In this document: piece after piece, positions 1 through 11,212 of the stretch
Position numbering within the stretch: the first letter of the stretch is position 1
How the letters are laid out: every line of letters begins with the position of its first letter
Source: Bubalus kerabau
Taxonomy: Eukaryota; Chordata; Mammalia; Artiodactyla; Bovidae
Reading direction: 5' to 3'
Assembly: GCF_029407905.1 (NCBI RefSeq)
Contig: NC_073642.1
Location: forward strand, 4,836,001 to 4,900,000
Length of the DNA stretch: 64,000 nt
The notes under the pieces: generated by a model
Seen by the model: only the letters and a program-made list of their open reading frames with translations
The model's database searches: none
Told to the model about the DNA's origin: nothing
Program-made: the position numbers and the translations under genes

Positions 1-435
1 CACCCTCGGAAAAGCCACTGGACTCAGAGGAAACGGACCCGAGACAGCGCAAGACAAGCCGACCACCGCCCTCCGCGCTCTCCAGCGGCCAGGACCTGCT
101 CCACAAGGAAGCAACCCTTGAGTCCCCCTCACCCAGAACACAAGCTCCCCCGCAACTGCGCTCTCCTCCCCCGCTCCCCGGCGCCTGTTGCTAAGGAGGC
201 GAGACGACCCCGGGCGGCCTGGGCACCGGGGGGCCGACCGCGGGACGGGCCGGGAGCTCGCGGGCGGCGAGGGGGCCCGCTCCGGTGAGCCCGGACCCCT
301 TACCACCGCAGGAAGGCGCGCCCTCCGCGCGGCTCCGAGCCGACGACTGCCCAGTGCGCACAGGCGCGCGGATAAAGGCGCGCGGGCAGGCGGAGGCCGG
401 CGCGGCGAGGACCGCTCCGGTCACCCGCCCGGTCA

Positions 436-807
<372 letters not shown>

Positions 808-811
808 TTAC

Positions 812-903
812 CTCCGAAGTCCGGTCTCAGGCGAATGTCGTAGCCTTTCAGCAGCTTGTCCACCGTCTCCTTCACAAAGGACATGTTCCCAGGATCGTTC
901 ACG
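812..903 (-). CDS. GABRB3: GABRB3 exon 2 (92 bp)
   Basis: This exon encodes the mature N-terminus of the receptor beta-3 subunit (SVNDPGNMSFVKETVDKLL followed by KGYDIRLRPDFG). It contains the N-glycosylation sequon N-M-S. The acceptor has a strong pyrimidine tract ending cccgcag before 903, and the donor gtaagt follows 812. Its first base C completes an AG|C serine codon with either first exon, so exon 1 and exon 1a are interchangeable in frame. FVKETVDKLL fits beta-3, and the attached leader exons support beta-3 rather than beta-1 or beta-2. The glycine of SVNDPG is the residue numbered 32 in the human protein, where an epilepsy-associated variant has been described. Confidence 0.97.
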
Positions 904-1034
904 CTGCGGGAGGGGTGGAGGGGGGCAGAGAGAACCGGGTCAGGCGGCGGCTCGCCCGCCCGTGCCCGGCGCGCACACCCGCGCACCCTGCCAGCCGCCC
1001 GGCCCGCTTCCCGGCAAGCAAGCCACGACCCTAC

Positions 1035-1114
1035 CTCTGCGCGCAGCACACCACCGCCACCAACACCGGGGCCGAGAAGATGCCGAAAAACCTTCCTCCC
1101 GCAAAGCCCCACAT
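1035..1114 (-). CDS. GABRB3: GABRB3 exon 1, signal peptide (coding part)
   Basis: ATG at 1114-1112 opens 26 codons plus two bases, giving MWGFAGGRFFGIFSAPVLVA then VVCCAQ, a classical cleavable signal peptide with a hydrophobic core. It targets the subunit to the ER membrane. The last two coding bases AG precede the donor gtaggg and join exon 2 across an intron of only 131 bp. This is the leader I recognise from the canonical beta-3 isoform; two positions appear to be Phe where human has Leu (from memory). The upstream, higher-coordinate sequence is the 5' UTR with a CCG tract. Confidence 0.95.
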
Positions 1115-1190
1115 CCCTCCGCCGCGCCCCGGCACGGGGGAGGGGGCGCCCCGCCGCCGTCGCGACCCGCAGCCGGGGCTGCTCCTGCTG

Positions 1191-1214
1191 CCGCCGCCGC
1201 CGCCGCCGCCGCCG
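1191..1214 (-). repeat. (CCG)8 trinucleotide tract in presumed 5' UTR
   Basis: Eight uninterrupted CCG units on the plus strand (CGG on the sense strand of GABRB3) lie about 77 bp upstream of the exon 1 ATG. If exon 1 transcripts start further upstream, the tract is in the 5' UTR. Such tracts are often length-polymorphic. Confidence 0.85.
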
Positions 1215-1757
1215 CGCTGGCCCCGAGCGGAGGAGGGCGCAGGGGGAGGGCCGGGGAGGCGCGCGCGCGGGGAGGAGCGCGGGCGCGGGCGCGCGGCAAG
1301 GGCCGGGGCGGGGCGCGCGGGCCGCCGCGCAGCGCGCCCAGCCGGGCCACTGCTCCCGCGCCCGCGGGGCCCCGGCGCCCAGCGTCCCCGCCGCCTCGCT
1401 GGCTGCGGAGCGTGACCCGGGGCTTTGCCGGCACGGCGCGCGGGCTGCAGCCGCGACCGCGCGGCACCGGGCAGCGCCAGGTGTGGGCCGCGCCGCCAGC
1501 TCCGCTGGGCCTCCAGCCGCCCGCGAAGGAGGGTACGGTCGGCGACGGCGACGCGGGCAGCAACAGCGAAGGAGACGCTCTCCAATCCTCCCGAGACGTC
1601 CCCCCTCAGCCTGCTCCCTGGCCTGGCCCTTTGACCGCGACCCCCGTCCGGCGGCGGTGCAGGCCGAGCCCGCGGTGGCTGCGGAACGCCTCTGCCCGCA
1701 GACCTGCGCTGCAGCGCGGGAGGCAGGACGCCGGGCCCGAGGAAGCCCCTGCCTCAC

Positions 1758-1837
1758 CTGCGGGGCTCCGAGCCTCGCGTCCCCAGGGTCCAGGAGAGCC
1801 ATATGGGCAGCAGGATGGCCGGGAGCCCAGAGCACAT
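1758..1837 (-). CDS. GABRB3: GABRB3 exon 1a, alternative signal peptide
   Basis: ATG at 1837-1835 opens 26 codons plus AG, giving MCSGLPAILLPIWLSWTLGT then RGSEPR, and is followed by the donor gtgagg. This matches the alternative leader of the second beta-3 isoform. It splices in frame to exon 2 over an 854-bp intron. Its coding length equals that of exon 1 (80 bp), so both isoforms number identically after the leader. Pro11 and Ser15, positions of human absence-epilepsy variants in this exon, are unchanged here. Two leaders imply two first exons and probably two promoters inside one CpG island. Confidence 0.94.
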
Positions 1838-1960
1838 GGCGCGGCGCCTCTGACCCGACACGGGTGGGATCCGCTCTCCCCCGCAGTCACTGAACATCTA
1901 ACGGCGATACGGGGATCCCCGCCTCCGCCCCCACCCACGGGCTTTCCCGCCTGACCCATC

Positions 1961-2784
1961 CAGCCGCTTGCAAGGCGGCCGGATTAATTATTTATGCAAT
2001 ATAAAGCCATTTTCTTAAACTGGTTCCTTCAACTATTTCTCTCACTCTCACCGCCTGAACATTCCATGTGAGCACTCCCTACCTACTCACATAAATACAC
2101 TTAAATGAGTGTTAAAGAGAAGCCCAAATAAGCAGGCTTGCTTTATTATCAGAAGCTGGAGTCCGCATTAGACATGGAGACCCTGGACTATCATTCCGAG
2201 GAATGAAAAAATAAGATGCCTTCTCTGGTGCAGCCCGGAGCTGTCCGTGGTTCTTAATATCAGACTAGTAACCTCGTGTTCTCCATGACCGGACCAAACC
2301 CTCTGGTTCTCATTTTAGAAGACCTCCAGCACCTTGGCCAAGAAACAGACAGATAAACACCACGGTCCACCCTGCCCTGTGTATCACCACTGTGTTCCTG
2401 AGTGATGTTTGCTCCCCCAGGGTCATAGGTTGTACATTTTTCTTTAAGAACTGTGTGCTTCAGACTTCTAATATTGAGGAAGATGATTACACATTCCTAC
2501 TTGTGGAATACTTTGTGCAGCAAAACCTGCAAATCAAGTCCATTCGTTGTTTGATAGACTTCCTCGGGCCATTCCAAGACATAATGCTGCTTTTCTGTAT
2601 TTTTTTTTTTCTACAAAGCTTATGATTTTCTTTTCTATTGTCAAGACATTATATAGGTAAATATCTAAATCTAGACCTTGGATCTCAAGTTGGCATGTTT
2701 CTGGAATTAATTTTAAATATATTGCCTTTTATAAAAATCAGCAATTTCCTGAAAGGTTGGTATTAAGATAGGTTAAGAGATAAA
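1961..2784. other. Unique-looking AT-rich flank of the CpG island
   Basis: Beyond the AT-rich motif at the island edge, no repeat family, RNA gene or plausible exon was recognised. A short open frame near 2392-2625 is low-complexity and has no recognisable domain. Confidence 0.4.
1986..2001 (-). promoter_or_regulatory. TATA-like/AT-rich element upstream of exon 1a
   Basis: Read on the minus strand, an AT-rich patch with CATAAATA lies about 150 bp upstream of the exon 1a ATG, exactly at the edge of the CpG island. A POU-like ATGCAAT string on the plus strand overlaps it. A start site near 1960 would fit, but this rests on motif and position only. Confidence 0.25.
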
Positions 2785-2982
2785 GTTGGGCTTTTCTGGT
2801 GGCTTAGATGGTATAAAAATCCACCTGCAATATAGGATACCTGGGTTCCATCCCTGAGTTAGGAAGATCCCCTGGAGAAGGAACTGGCTACCCACTCCAG
2901 TATTCTAAGCTGGTGAATTCCATGGACAGAGGAGCCTGGTGGGCTACAAAGAGTTGGACACAACTGAGCAACTAACATACAC
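2785..2982 (+). mobile_element. Bov-tA SINE with target-site duplication
   Basis: The element has a tRNA-derived head (ggcttttctggtggct...) followed by the Bov-A body and ends in the typical gagcaactaaca tail. It is flanked by the direct repeat AAGAGATAAA at 2775-2784 and 2983-2992. Confidence 0.92.
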
Positions 2983-2992
2983 AAGAGATAAA

Positions 2993-3887
2993 CTTAGCCT
3001 CCTAATTATTTTCTGAAAAAAAATCTAGTTTTCTGAATAGATACAAAATAGATACAAAATACTTTGTATTCTGTGTCCTGTTCATGTACAATGGAATGAT
3101 CAGGAATATTAATTAGATCTGTATCTGTATCCCTCCATATTCATGTTTCAGTCTGTTTTTGCTGTTTACATGTACCTCTTTTAGAGGAATGCCCCATTGG
3201 GGATTATAGCTATAGAAAATAAACAGTGAGAATAGGGTGCTTAAGAAAAGCCAACAACATAGCAAGAGTGATCCCCCTTTCTATTAATATTATTTGACAT
3301 GTTCTAAAGCTTGAAAACCACATTGCAAGTGTTATTATCATCCAACCACGTACCACCTCAGATCTTGGCTTCAACCAGTCTCTGAGCCTCTTGACCATAT
3401 TTATCATCCTAGCTGCTGCTTCACCGTGCAGTACTACAGGATCCACGATCAGCTTTACATGGGAACATGTTCACACCCCTCACCACCTGTCCACATTGCT
3501 TTTCTCTTACCTTGCACCTTCAGGCTTCTCAACAAAGAGGTCCAAGTGTAACAGGACCTACTCAGTACTTGCAAATGTGCAATCTGAAATGGCGGCAGAG
3601 TTAACCATCCATGTGGTGGACCTTAGATGAATGAAAGATGGGAACCAGGGGAATAAATGATTCACCCTCTATTTCTCCCTATGAAATGTCCTGAGATAAC
3701 ATAGTAACTCCTTTCTTTCCCTCTCCTTGCAGGCCTGGATCTCCTTTACCTTCACTCCTTTTCTCAGCAGTATTACCCACCCTAGAAAAGCAATAGCACT
3801 TCATTTTGCCTTAGGATATATTTTCTTGTGAGCACGGGTACTTCATAAACCCACTGGTAAATTATTAAAATTGTCACCTAAAATGCA
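2993..3887. other. No recognised feature
   Basis: AT-rich sequence with small open frames on both strands near 3210-3630 that have no recognisable domain. A diverged ancient repeat may be hidden here. Confidence 0.35.
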
Positions 3888-4648
3888 GTCTTTTTCCAGT
3901 ATAGTACTGGCATAAAAACAGAAATATATACCAGTGGTACAGGATAGAAAGTCTAGAGATAAACCTACATACACACTTATGATCACTTAATCCATGACAA
4001 AGGAAGCAAAAATATACAATGGAGAAAAGAAAACCTCTTCAATAAGTTGTGCTGGGAAATCTGGACAGCCATATGTGAAAGAATGAAATTAGAACACTCC
4101 CTAACACCATGCACAAAAATAAACTCAATTAGATTAAAGACCTGAATGTAAAACCAGGCAGTATAAAACTCTTAGAGGAAAACATTGGGAAAACACACTT
4201 TGATGAAAGCCACAGCAAGATCTTTTTTGACCCACCTCCTAGAGTAATGAAAATAAAAATAAAAATAAATAAATGAGGCCTAATTAAACTTAAAAGCTTT
4301 TGCACAGCAAAAGAAGCTATAAACAAGGTGAAAAGACAACCCTCAGAATGGGAGAAAATATTTGCAAATGAAGCAACAGACAAAGGATTAATCTCCAAGA
4401 TATATGAACAACTCATGGAGCTCAATATCCAAAAAATAAATAATCCAATCAAAAAATGGACATCTCTCCAAAGAAGACATGCATATGGCCAATAAACACA
4501 TGAAAAGATGCTCAACATCCCTCATTAGTAGAGAAATGCAAGTCAAAAGTGAGGTATCACCTCACACTGATCAGAATGTCTATCATCAAAAAAACCTACA
4601 AAAGATAGATGCTGGAAGGATGTGGAGAAAAGGAAACCCTCTTACACT

Positions 4649-4740
4649 GCTGTTGTTTAGTCACTAAGTCATGTCCAACTCTTTTGCAACCCCATGGACT
4701 GTAGCAGATGGATTCTTTACATACTGAGCCACCAGAGAAG
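4649..4740 (-). mobile_element. Short Bov-tA SINE nested in L1
   Basis: The body (gtttagtcactaagtcatgt..., wording of the Bov-A 3' end in reverse) is deleted internally to about 90 bp. The insertion is framed by CTCTTACACT at 4639-4648 and 4741-4750, a perfect target-site duplication in the L1. Confidence 0.88.
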
Positions 4741-5043
4741 CTCTTACACTATTGGAGGGAATGTAAATTGATGCAGCTACTGTAGAGAACAATATGGAGG
4801 TTTCTTAAAAGACTAAACATAGACCTACCATATGACACAGCAATGCCACTACTGGGCACATACACTGAGAAAAATCACAAGTCAAGAAAAATACACGTGT
4901 ACCCCAATGTTCATTGTAGCACTATATACAATAGCTAGGACATGGAAGCAACCTAGATATCCATCAACAGATGAATGGATAAACAAGATGTGGTATATAG
5001 ATTCTTTACCACTATACCACCTGGAAAGCCACACTGGAATATT

Positions 5044-5285
5044 GTGTGTGTGTGTGTGTGTGTGTGTGCATGCGCACTCAGTCATACAGTCATTTTCAAC
5101 TCCTGCAGTCCCATGGACTATAGCCCACCAGGCTCCTCTTTCCATGGGGTTATCTGGGCAAGAATACTGGAGTGGAATAGATTTCCTCCTCCAGGGGATC
5201 TTTCCAAACCAGGGATTGAACCTGCAACACGTATGTCTCCTGCATTGGCAGGCTGATTCTTTACCACTGAGCCATTTGGGAAGCC
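5044..5285 (-). mobile_element. Bov-tA SINE nested in L1, with GT microsatellite tail
   Basis: A reverse-oriented Bov-tA whose 3' tail is a TG dinucleotide run (5043-5068). It is framed by CACTGGAATATT at 5032-5043 and 5286-5297. Just to the left (5001-5031) sits a second copy of the SINE terminus (gattctttaccactat...), a remnant of another insertion at the same site. Confidence 0.9.
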
Positions 5286-5783
5286 CACTGGAATATTACC
5301 CAGCCATAGAAAGGAACAAAATTGAGTCATATATAGTGATGTGGATGAACCTAGAGCCTATCACGCGGAGTGAAGTAAGTCAGAAAACAAAAAACAAATA
5401 TTATGTATCAACATATATATATGGAATCTAGGGGGGGGAAATGGTCCTGATGAGCCTATTTACAGGGCAGGAATGCAGACATAGATGTAGAGAAGAGGCT
5501 TGTGGGCACAGAGGGAGACAGAAAGGGCAGGACAAATTGAGAGAGTTGAACTGATATACAAACACCACCACGTGTAAACTAGAGAGCTGGCAGGAAGCTC
5601 CTACGCAGTACAGGGAGCTCAGCTAGGTCCTCTCTGATGACTTAGAGGGTTGAGATGGGAAATGGGCTAGGAGGGAAGCTCAAGAGGGAGGGGATATTTA
5701 TGTACATATGGCTGATCCACTTTTTTGTACAAAAGAAACCAGCACAGCATTGTAAAATAAGTATATTCCAATAAAAAAAAAAA

Positions 5784-6214
5784 GAAGAAAATGCAGTCAT
5801 TTTCTAATGTGGAGACAAAAATCTAAGAGAAACATTGTGATAGGCATACACTGGTATAGTCAAGATACAAAAGTTGGACAAGCAACCCCTGGCTGCCTTC
5901 TTGTCTCAGCTTCCCCAACAGCCTTCTGTAGGGTTGAATGAAAACAAAATCCCACTTAACTCCATCCTTCTATTCTCTTGTCAGGATTCCTGAAACCAAG
6001 AGTACTTTCATACTTTTACTAGATGGTGCTAACATATTAGCCAAATTGGAAGGAAAAATTTGATGCAATTCTTGCTTTCATTTATTTTCTACAGAAAGAG
6101 AAAAAGGTTTCAGGTTTTAGGAGTCACACAATGGGTAAATTTTCATGTCAGAATAAAAGGGAGATGAATGTCATTTTGTTCATAATAAGGTGGTTTTAAA
6201 CAGACTAGGATAAC
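5784..6214. other. No recognised feature
   Basis: About 430 bp between the L1 tail and a BovB fragment. No repeat, RNA or exon was recognised. Confidence 0.35.
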
Positions 6215-6741
6215 TTTTAAGGATCCTTAAGCTATGACAAACTTAGGCAGTGTATTAAAAAGTAAAGACATCACTTTGCCAACAAAAGTCCATATAGTCA
6301 GAGCTATGATTTTTTCATTAATCATGTATGGATGTGAGAGTTGGACCATAAAGAAGGCTGAGCACCAAAGAATTGATGTTTTTGAACTGTGGTGTTGGAG
6401 AAGACTCTTGAGAACCCCTTGGACTGCAAGGAGTTCCAACCAGTCCATTCTAAAGGAGATCAGTCCTGGGTGTTCATTGGAAGGACTGATGCTAAAGCTG
6501 AAACTCCAATACTTTGGCCATCTCATGCGAAGAGTTGACTCATTGGAAAAGATCCTGATGCTGAGAGGGATTGGGGGCAGGAGGAGAAGGGGATGACAGA
6601 GGATGAGATGGCTGGATGGCATCACTGACTCAATGGACATGAGTTTGAGTGAACTCCGGGAGTTGGTAATGGACAGGGAACCCTGGCGTGCTGCGATTCA
6701 TGGGGTTGCAGAGTTGGACATGACTGAGCAACTGAACTGAA
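6215..6741 (+). mobile_element. BovB LINE, 3' fragment
   Basis: It encodes the C-terminal part of the BovB protein (residues such as VMYGCESWTIKKAEHQRID and LQYFGHLMRRVDSLEK) and ends in the gactgagcaactgaactgaact tail characteristic of BovB. It abuts, tail first, an oppositely oriented BovB 5' segment. Confidence 0.92.
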
Positions 6742-8270
6742 CTCTGTGTATTCTTCCCTCCTCTTCTTAATGCCTTCTGCTTCTGTTAAGTCCATACCAT
6801 TTCTGTCCTTTATTGTGCCCATCTTTGCATGAAATGTTCTGTTGGTATCTCTACTTTTCTTAAGAGATCTCTAGTCTTTCCCATTCTATTGTTTTCCTCT
6901 ATTTCTTTGCACTGATCCCTGACAAAGGCTTTCTTATCTCTCCTTGCTATTCTTTGGAACTCTGCATTCAAATAGGTATATCTTTCCTTTTCCCTTTGCC
7001 TTTAGCTTCTCTTCTTTTCCCAGCTATTTGTAAGGCCTCTTCAGACAAACATTTTGCCTTTTTGCATTTCTTTTTTTGGGAGGGTGGTCTTGATCACTGC
7101 CTCCTGTACAATGTCACAAACCTCCATCTGTAGTTCTTCAGGCACTTGGTGTATCAGATCTAATCCTTGAATCTATTTGTCACTTCCACTGTATAATCCT
7201 GAGGGATTTGATTTAGGTCATACCTGAATGTTCTAGTAGTTTTCCCTTCTTTCTTCAGTTTGTCTGAATTTAGCAATAAGGAGTTCATGATCTGAGCCAC
7301 AGTCAGCTCCCTGTCTTGTTTTTGCTAACTGTATAGAGCTTCTCCATCTTTGACTGCAAACAATATAATCAATCTGCCTTCAGTATTGACCATCTGGCAA
7401 TGTCCATGTGTAGAATCTTCTCTTGTGTTGTTGGAAAAAGGTGTTTGCTATGACCAGTGCATTCTCTTGGCAAAATTCTGTTAGCCTTTGCCCTGCTTCA
7501 TTTTGTACTTCAAGGCCAAACTTGCCAGTTATGCCAGGTATCTCTTGACGTCCTACTTTTGCATTCCAGTCACCTATATTGAAAAGGACATCTTTTGGGG
7601 GTGTTATTTCTAGAAGTTCCTGTAGATCTTCATAGAACCATTCAAATTCAGCTTCTTCAGCATTACTGCTTGGGGCATAGACTTGGATTACTGTAATACT
7701 GAATGGCTTGCCTTGGAAATGAACAGAGATCATTCTGTCATTTTTGAGATTGCACCCAATACTGCATTTTGGACCCTTTGCTGACTATGAGGGCTACTCA
7801 ACTTCTTCTAAGGGATTCTTATCTGCAGTAGTAGATATCATGGTCTTCTGAATTAAATTTGCCCATTCCAGTGCATTTTAGTTCACTGATTTCTAAAATG
7901 TTGATGTTCACTCTTACCATCCCCTATTTAACCACTTCTAATTTACCTTGATTCTTGGACCTAACATTCCAGGTCTGTGCAATATTGTTCTTTACAGCAT
8001 CAGACTTTACTCCATCACCAGTCACATCCACAACTGGGCATTGTTTTCGCTTTGGCTCCGTCTCCTCATTCTTTCTGGAGTTATTTCTCCACTCTTCTCC
8101 AGTAACATATTGGGCACCTCCTAACCTGGGGAGTTCATCTTTTAGTGTCATATCTTTGACTTTTCATACTGTACATGGGATTCTCCAGGCAAGAATACTG
8201 AAGTGGTTTGCCATTCCCTTCTCCAGTGGACCACATTTTGTCAGAACTCTCCACCATGACCTGTTCGTTT
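6742..8270 (-). mobile_element. BovB LINE, 5' half (endonuclease region)
   Basis: Read on the minus strand this covers the BovB 5' UTR, the apurinic-type endonuclease region (GDWNAKVG at about 7540-7560, then VQNEAGQRLTEFCQENAL) and the start of the linker before the reverse transcriptase, where it stops. Frameshifts and stops break the frame. The 3' half is missing and is replaced by the oppositely oriented fragment at 6215-6741. Confidence 0.9.
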
Positions 8271-8274
8271 TTTG

Positions 8275-8530
8275 TGGCCCTAAAAAATGGCAACCCACTC
8301 CAGTATTCTTGCCTAGAGAATCCTGTGGACAGAGGAGCCTGGTGGGCTGCTGTCCATAGGGTCACACAGTCGGACACGACTGAAGCGACTTAGCATGCAT
8401 GCATGCATTGGAGAAGGAAATGGCAACCCACTCCAGTATTCTTGCCTGGAGAATCCCAGGGGCAGAGGAGCCTGGTAGGCTGCTGTCTATGGGGTTGCAG
8501 AGTCGGACACGACTGAAGCGACTTAGCAGC
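8275..8530 (+). mobile_element. Bov-A2-type SINE (two Bov-A monomers)
   Basis: Two Bov-A units (about 8285-8393 and 8408-8530) each run from ggcaacccactccagtattc to cggacacgactgaagcgact. They are joined by a (GCAT)n linker, and the second ends in a CAG repeat. It abuts the 5' end of the minus-strand BovB. Confidence 0.88.
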
Positions 8531-8585
8531 AGCAGCAGCGCATGGCTTTGGCTGATAGTTTCATTGAATTAGACAAGGCTGTCTC

Positions 8586-8680
8586 ATTTTAGGCTCACAA
8601 TACCTTACAGAGAGGCTAAATAACTTCCTTAAAGTCACAACACTAAAGACAAGATTCAAACCAAAGTCCAACAGACATAC
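8586..8680 (-). mobile_element. MIR-like SINE fragment
   Basis: The run agaggctaaataacttcctt followed by aaagtcacaacac and caagattcaaacc matches the reverse complement of the MIR core wording, with heavy divergence. Confidence 0.6.
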
Positions 8681-8869
8681 AATCACTTTTTGCTAAAACA
8701 TTCCAAGTATGGTCTACAAAGGAATATAATTTCAGTTTAATAAACATTCATATTGTCTCCTGAACACAACTAAATGTTTAGGTAATAAGAAAGAGAAAGA
8801 GTGCTTGAAAAGAACTTTACTAAATAATGAAGTGAGGGGTCTGGGGAACACACCATGTTCTGGGCTGGC

Positions 8870-9110
8870 TATTTTAATGCATGAACACTTAACTATTACA
8901 ACAATCCTGGGAAGTAAATATTGATACCTCTTTTTTTTTTTCTTCCATAAGAGGAAACGGAAGTTTAGAAGGTGCAAGAAGGTCCAGGGTTACAGAAGTT
9001 GCAAGACTCATAGTTGGGAATAGAAATCAAACTCAATCGGTCCATAAATATTTACTGAGTGTTTACTATGTACCAGAGCTATTACGAGGCACTTTAGAAT
9101 AGAATATTAG
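8870..9110 (-). mobile_element. MIR/L2-like ancient repeat
   Basis: Wording such as aagaggaaacggaagtttag and tatttactgagtgtttact with atgtaccag is typical of MIR and L2 3' ends, at high divergence. An internal T run (8932-8942) interrupts it. The family assignment is uncertain. Confidence 0.5.
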
Positions 9111-9130
9111 AGATCCCCTACATACAGCTC

Positions 9131-9268
9131 AAAGGCTTCCCAGGTAGCTCAGTGGTAAAAACTCTGCCTGCAAGGCAGGAGCCACAGGAGTTTCGATCCC
9201 TGGGTTGGGAAGACTCCCCCAGAGAAGGAAATGGCAACCCACTCCAGCATTCCTGCCTGGACAATGGC
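9131..9268 (+). mobile_element. Bov-tA SINE, 3'-truncated
   Basis: The tRNA-derived head (ggcttcccaggtagctcagt) with A- and B-box-like wording runs into the Bov-A start and breaks off after ctgcctggacaatgg. No duplication is evident. Confidence 0.85.
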
Positions 9269-9529
9269 TTCTGCTATTGAAAGTATACCTCAGCTGTTTC
9301 TCTCCATATTCTCCTGTATTTTCAGTCTGAAGCGGCTTGCTGTGTTACCTCAGTTCTCTGATGTGTCCAAAAGAAGCTGTTACTTTTCACTTTGTTCAAA
9401 TTTTTCCTCTTGCAAGTATGGCAGTGAGTGCTTCCAAGCTCCTTTGCATGTCAGGGCTGAGATCAGAAGTCTCATTTTTAAAATTTAAAACCAAGATTTA
9501 AATGTGTTTATATGTCTAAAGATAGCAAC
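9269..9529. other. No recognised feature
   Basis: About 260 bp without recognisable repeat or exon, between a SINE and a CHR-type element. Confidence 0.3.
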
Positions 9530-9650
9530 TTTTTTTTTCTTGACCACACTGTGTGGTTTTCAGGATCTTGGTTATAGGACTAGGGATTGAACCTGCACCT
9601 CCAGCAGTGAAAGCCCAGATTCCTAACCACTGCACCACCAGGGAATTCTC
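9530..9650 (-). mobile_element. CHR-type tRNA-derived SINE
   Basis: A T-rich start (the poly-A end in reverse) is followed by gggattgaacctgcacctcc and ctaaccactgcaccaccagg, the reversed head of the cetartiodactyl CHR SINE family (tRNA-Glu-like). Confidence 0.75.
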
Positions 9651-9979
9651 TTCTTACATGTTTATAAAGTAGCATAATTCCAAGTGAGATCCTTAAATCA
9701 CATGTTATTAATGCACTGACAGTGATCATTTTGTCTTAGGGAATGACAATCAAATATGAACAATCCAAAGATTTCCACAGCAATATGACTATTTGGTGTC
9801 ACTATAGTAGTTATCATGCATTTTTCGTCAGTGATTACAGCATGATAAAACGTTAAAACATACATCATTTTGCTGGTGATTGAAAGAGAAGAAATGAAAT
9901 GCAAATATTGTATACTGAAACCAATAATTAACAATGTATATAGATCCCCTATATCCTTTTATATAATCTTTTCCTTATT
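9651..9979. other. No recognised feature
   Basis: AT-rich sequence without a recognisable feature. Confidence 0.3.
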
Positions 9980-10303
9980 TCAGTTCAGTTCAGTTCAGTC
10001 GCTCAGTCGTGTCCGCCTCTTTGTGACCCCATGAACTGCAGCATGCCAGGCCTCCCTGTCCATCACCAACTCCCAGAGTCTACCCAAATCCACGTCTATT
10101 GAGTCGGTGATGCCATCCAACTATCTCATCCTCTGTCGTCCCCTTCTCCTCCTGCCTTCAGTCTTTCCCAGCATCAGGGTCTTTTCAAATGAGTCAGCTC
10201 TTCACATCAGGGAGCCAAATATTGGACTTTCAGCTTCAACATCAGTCCTTCCAATGAACACCCAGGAGTGATCTCCTTTAGGATGGACTGGTTGGATCTC
10301 CTT
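9980..10303 (-). mobile_element. BovB LINE, 5'-truncated 3' end
   Basis: It begins on the plus strand with the repeated cagttcagttcagt terminus and the usual cgctcagtcgtgtccg, and ends inside the 3' ORF region. The flanks share TTTCCTTATTT (about 9969-9979 and 10303-10313), consistent with a target-site duplication. Confidence 0.9.
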
Positions 10304-10313
10304 TCCTTATTTA

Positions 10314-10929
10314 GCCTTTGTATAATTTAAAAATTATACAAATGATAAATATGACTCTAGGGGAGAAACTTTAACCTGTCTCCCATTTTTGCCTTCCATG
10401 TGAATTCTGGCCACCACATATTTGAACCCAACAAGAGGCTCTAGACACTTCCTGTGGCCCATTTCTTATCTGGGAAACTCTGTGTTTGCAGAGATGGTGA
10501 AAGTATAGAGTCACAGGAGAGGAAGGAAGCATGTGTATGAAGAATAAGGCTTTACTTTTGTACACTCTTGTTGTTGCCCAAGTATTCTCAAACATCTTCT
10601 TGAATGATTTATAATACAATACATAAAAAGGAGAAAAGGTGCATGTTATTCCATTTTCACATGAGTTTAGAAGCCAATAAACCCCAAGTTTCTTGTCGAA
10701 GAATATATTAGGAGGTATCTTACCACCAAGGGACTGAAAGTAGGACTTAATAAATGTGTGCCACTTAATATTGATTAGAGTTGCCATTGAAGTAAAAAGT
10801 ATATAAACTACTTTTCCTTCCAGTTTAGTTTATGATTATTTAATATAATTATACCATCCCAATATAAAATTCTACCAAGAAGGCAAGATTTCTAACTTTC
10901 AGAGGATAAAATAAGAACCAAGATTCACT
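10314..10929. other. No recognised feature
   Basis: An open frame of 138 codons on the minus strand (10371-10787) has no recognisable domain and ordinary base composition. I do not call it a gene. Confidence 0.35.
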
Positions 10930-11201
10930 TGCTGCTGCTGCTAAGTCGCTTCAGTCGTGTCCGACTCTGTGGGACCCCATAGACGGCAGCCCACTAGGCT
11001 CCTCTGTCCCTGGGATTCTCCAGGCAAGAACACTGGAGTGGGTTGCCTTTTTCTTCTCCAATGCATGAAAGTGAAAGTGAAAGTGAAGTCGCTCAGTCAG
11101 GCCCGACTCTTAGTGACCCCATGGACTGCAGCCTACCAGGCTCTCCGTCCATGGGATTTTCCAGGCAAGAGTACTGGAGTGGGTTGCCATTGCCTTCTCC
11201 G
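10930..11201 (-). mobile_element. Bov-A2 SINE with target-site duplication
   Basis: Two Bov-A units in reverse orientation are linked by a gaaagtgaaagt repeat, with a GCT run at the tail end. AAGATTCACTT occurs on both sides (about 10919-10929 and 11202-11212). Confidence 0.93.
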
Positions 11202-11212
11202 AAGATTCACTT

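Larger units (their letters stand above)
3888..5783 (+). mobile_element. L1 LINE, 3' part, with nested SINEs
   Basis: The sequence is typical of the L1 ORF2 3' region (for example the stretch coding for the end of the reverse-transcriptase ORF, then acagagggagac... and the 3' UTR). It ends in an AATAAA-like signal and an A-rich tail at about 5771-5783. The reading frame is broken in many places. Two SINEs are nested inside at 4649-4740 and 5044-5285, so this L1 is older than both. Confidence 0.9.

Noticed and set aside
2785..2870. tRNA genes in the Bov-tA and CHR heads
   Set aside because: The heads carry A/B-box-like wording but are SINE parts, joined to Bov-A or CHR bodies and lacking an intact cloverleaf.
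10371..10787. 138-codon minus-strand frame as a gene
   Set aside because: No recognisable domain and no splice or promoter context; the length is within chance expectation.
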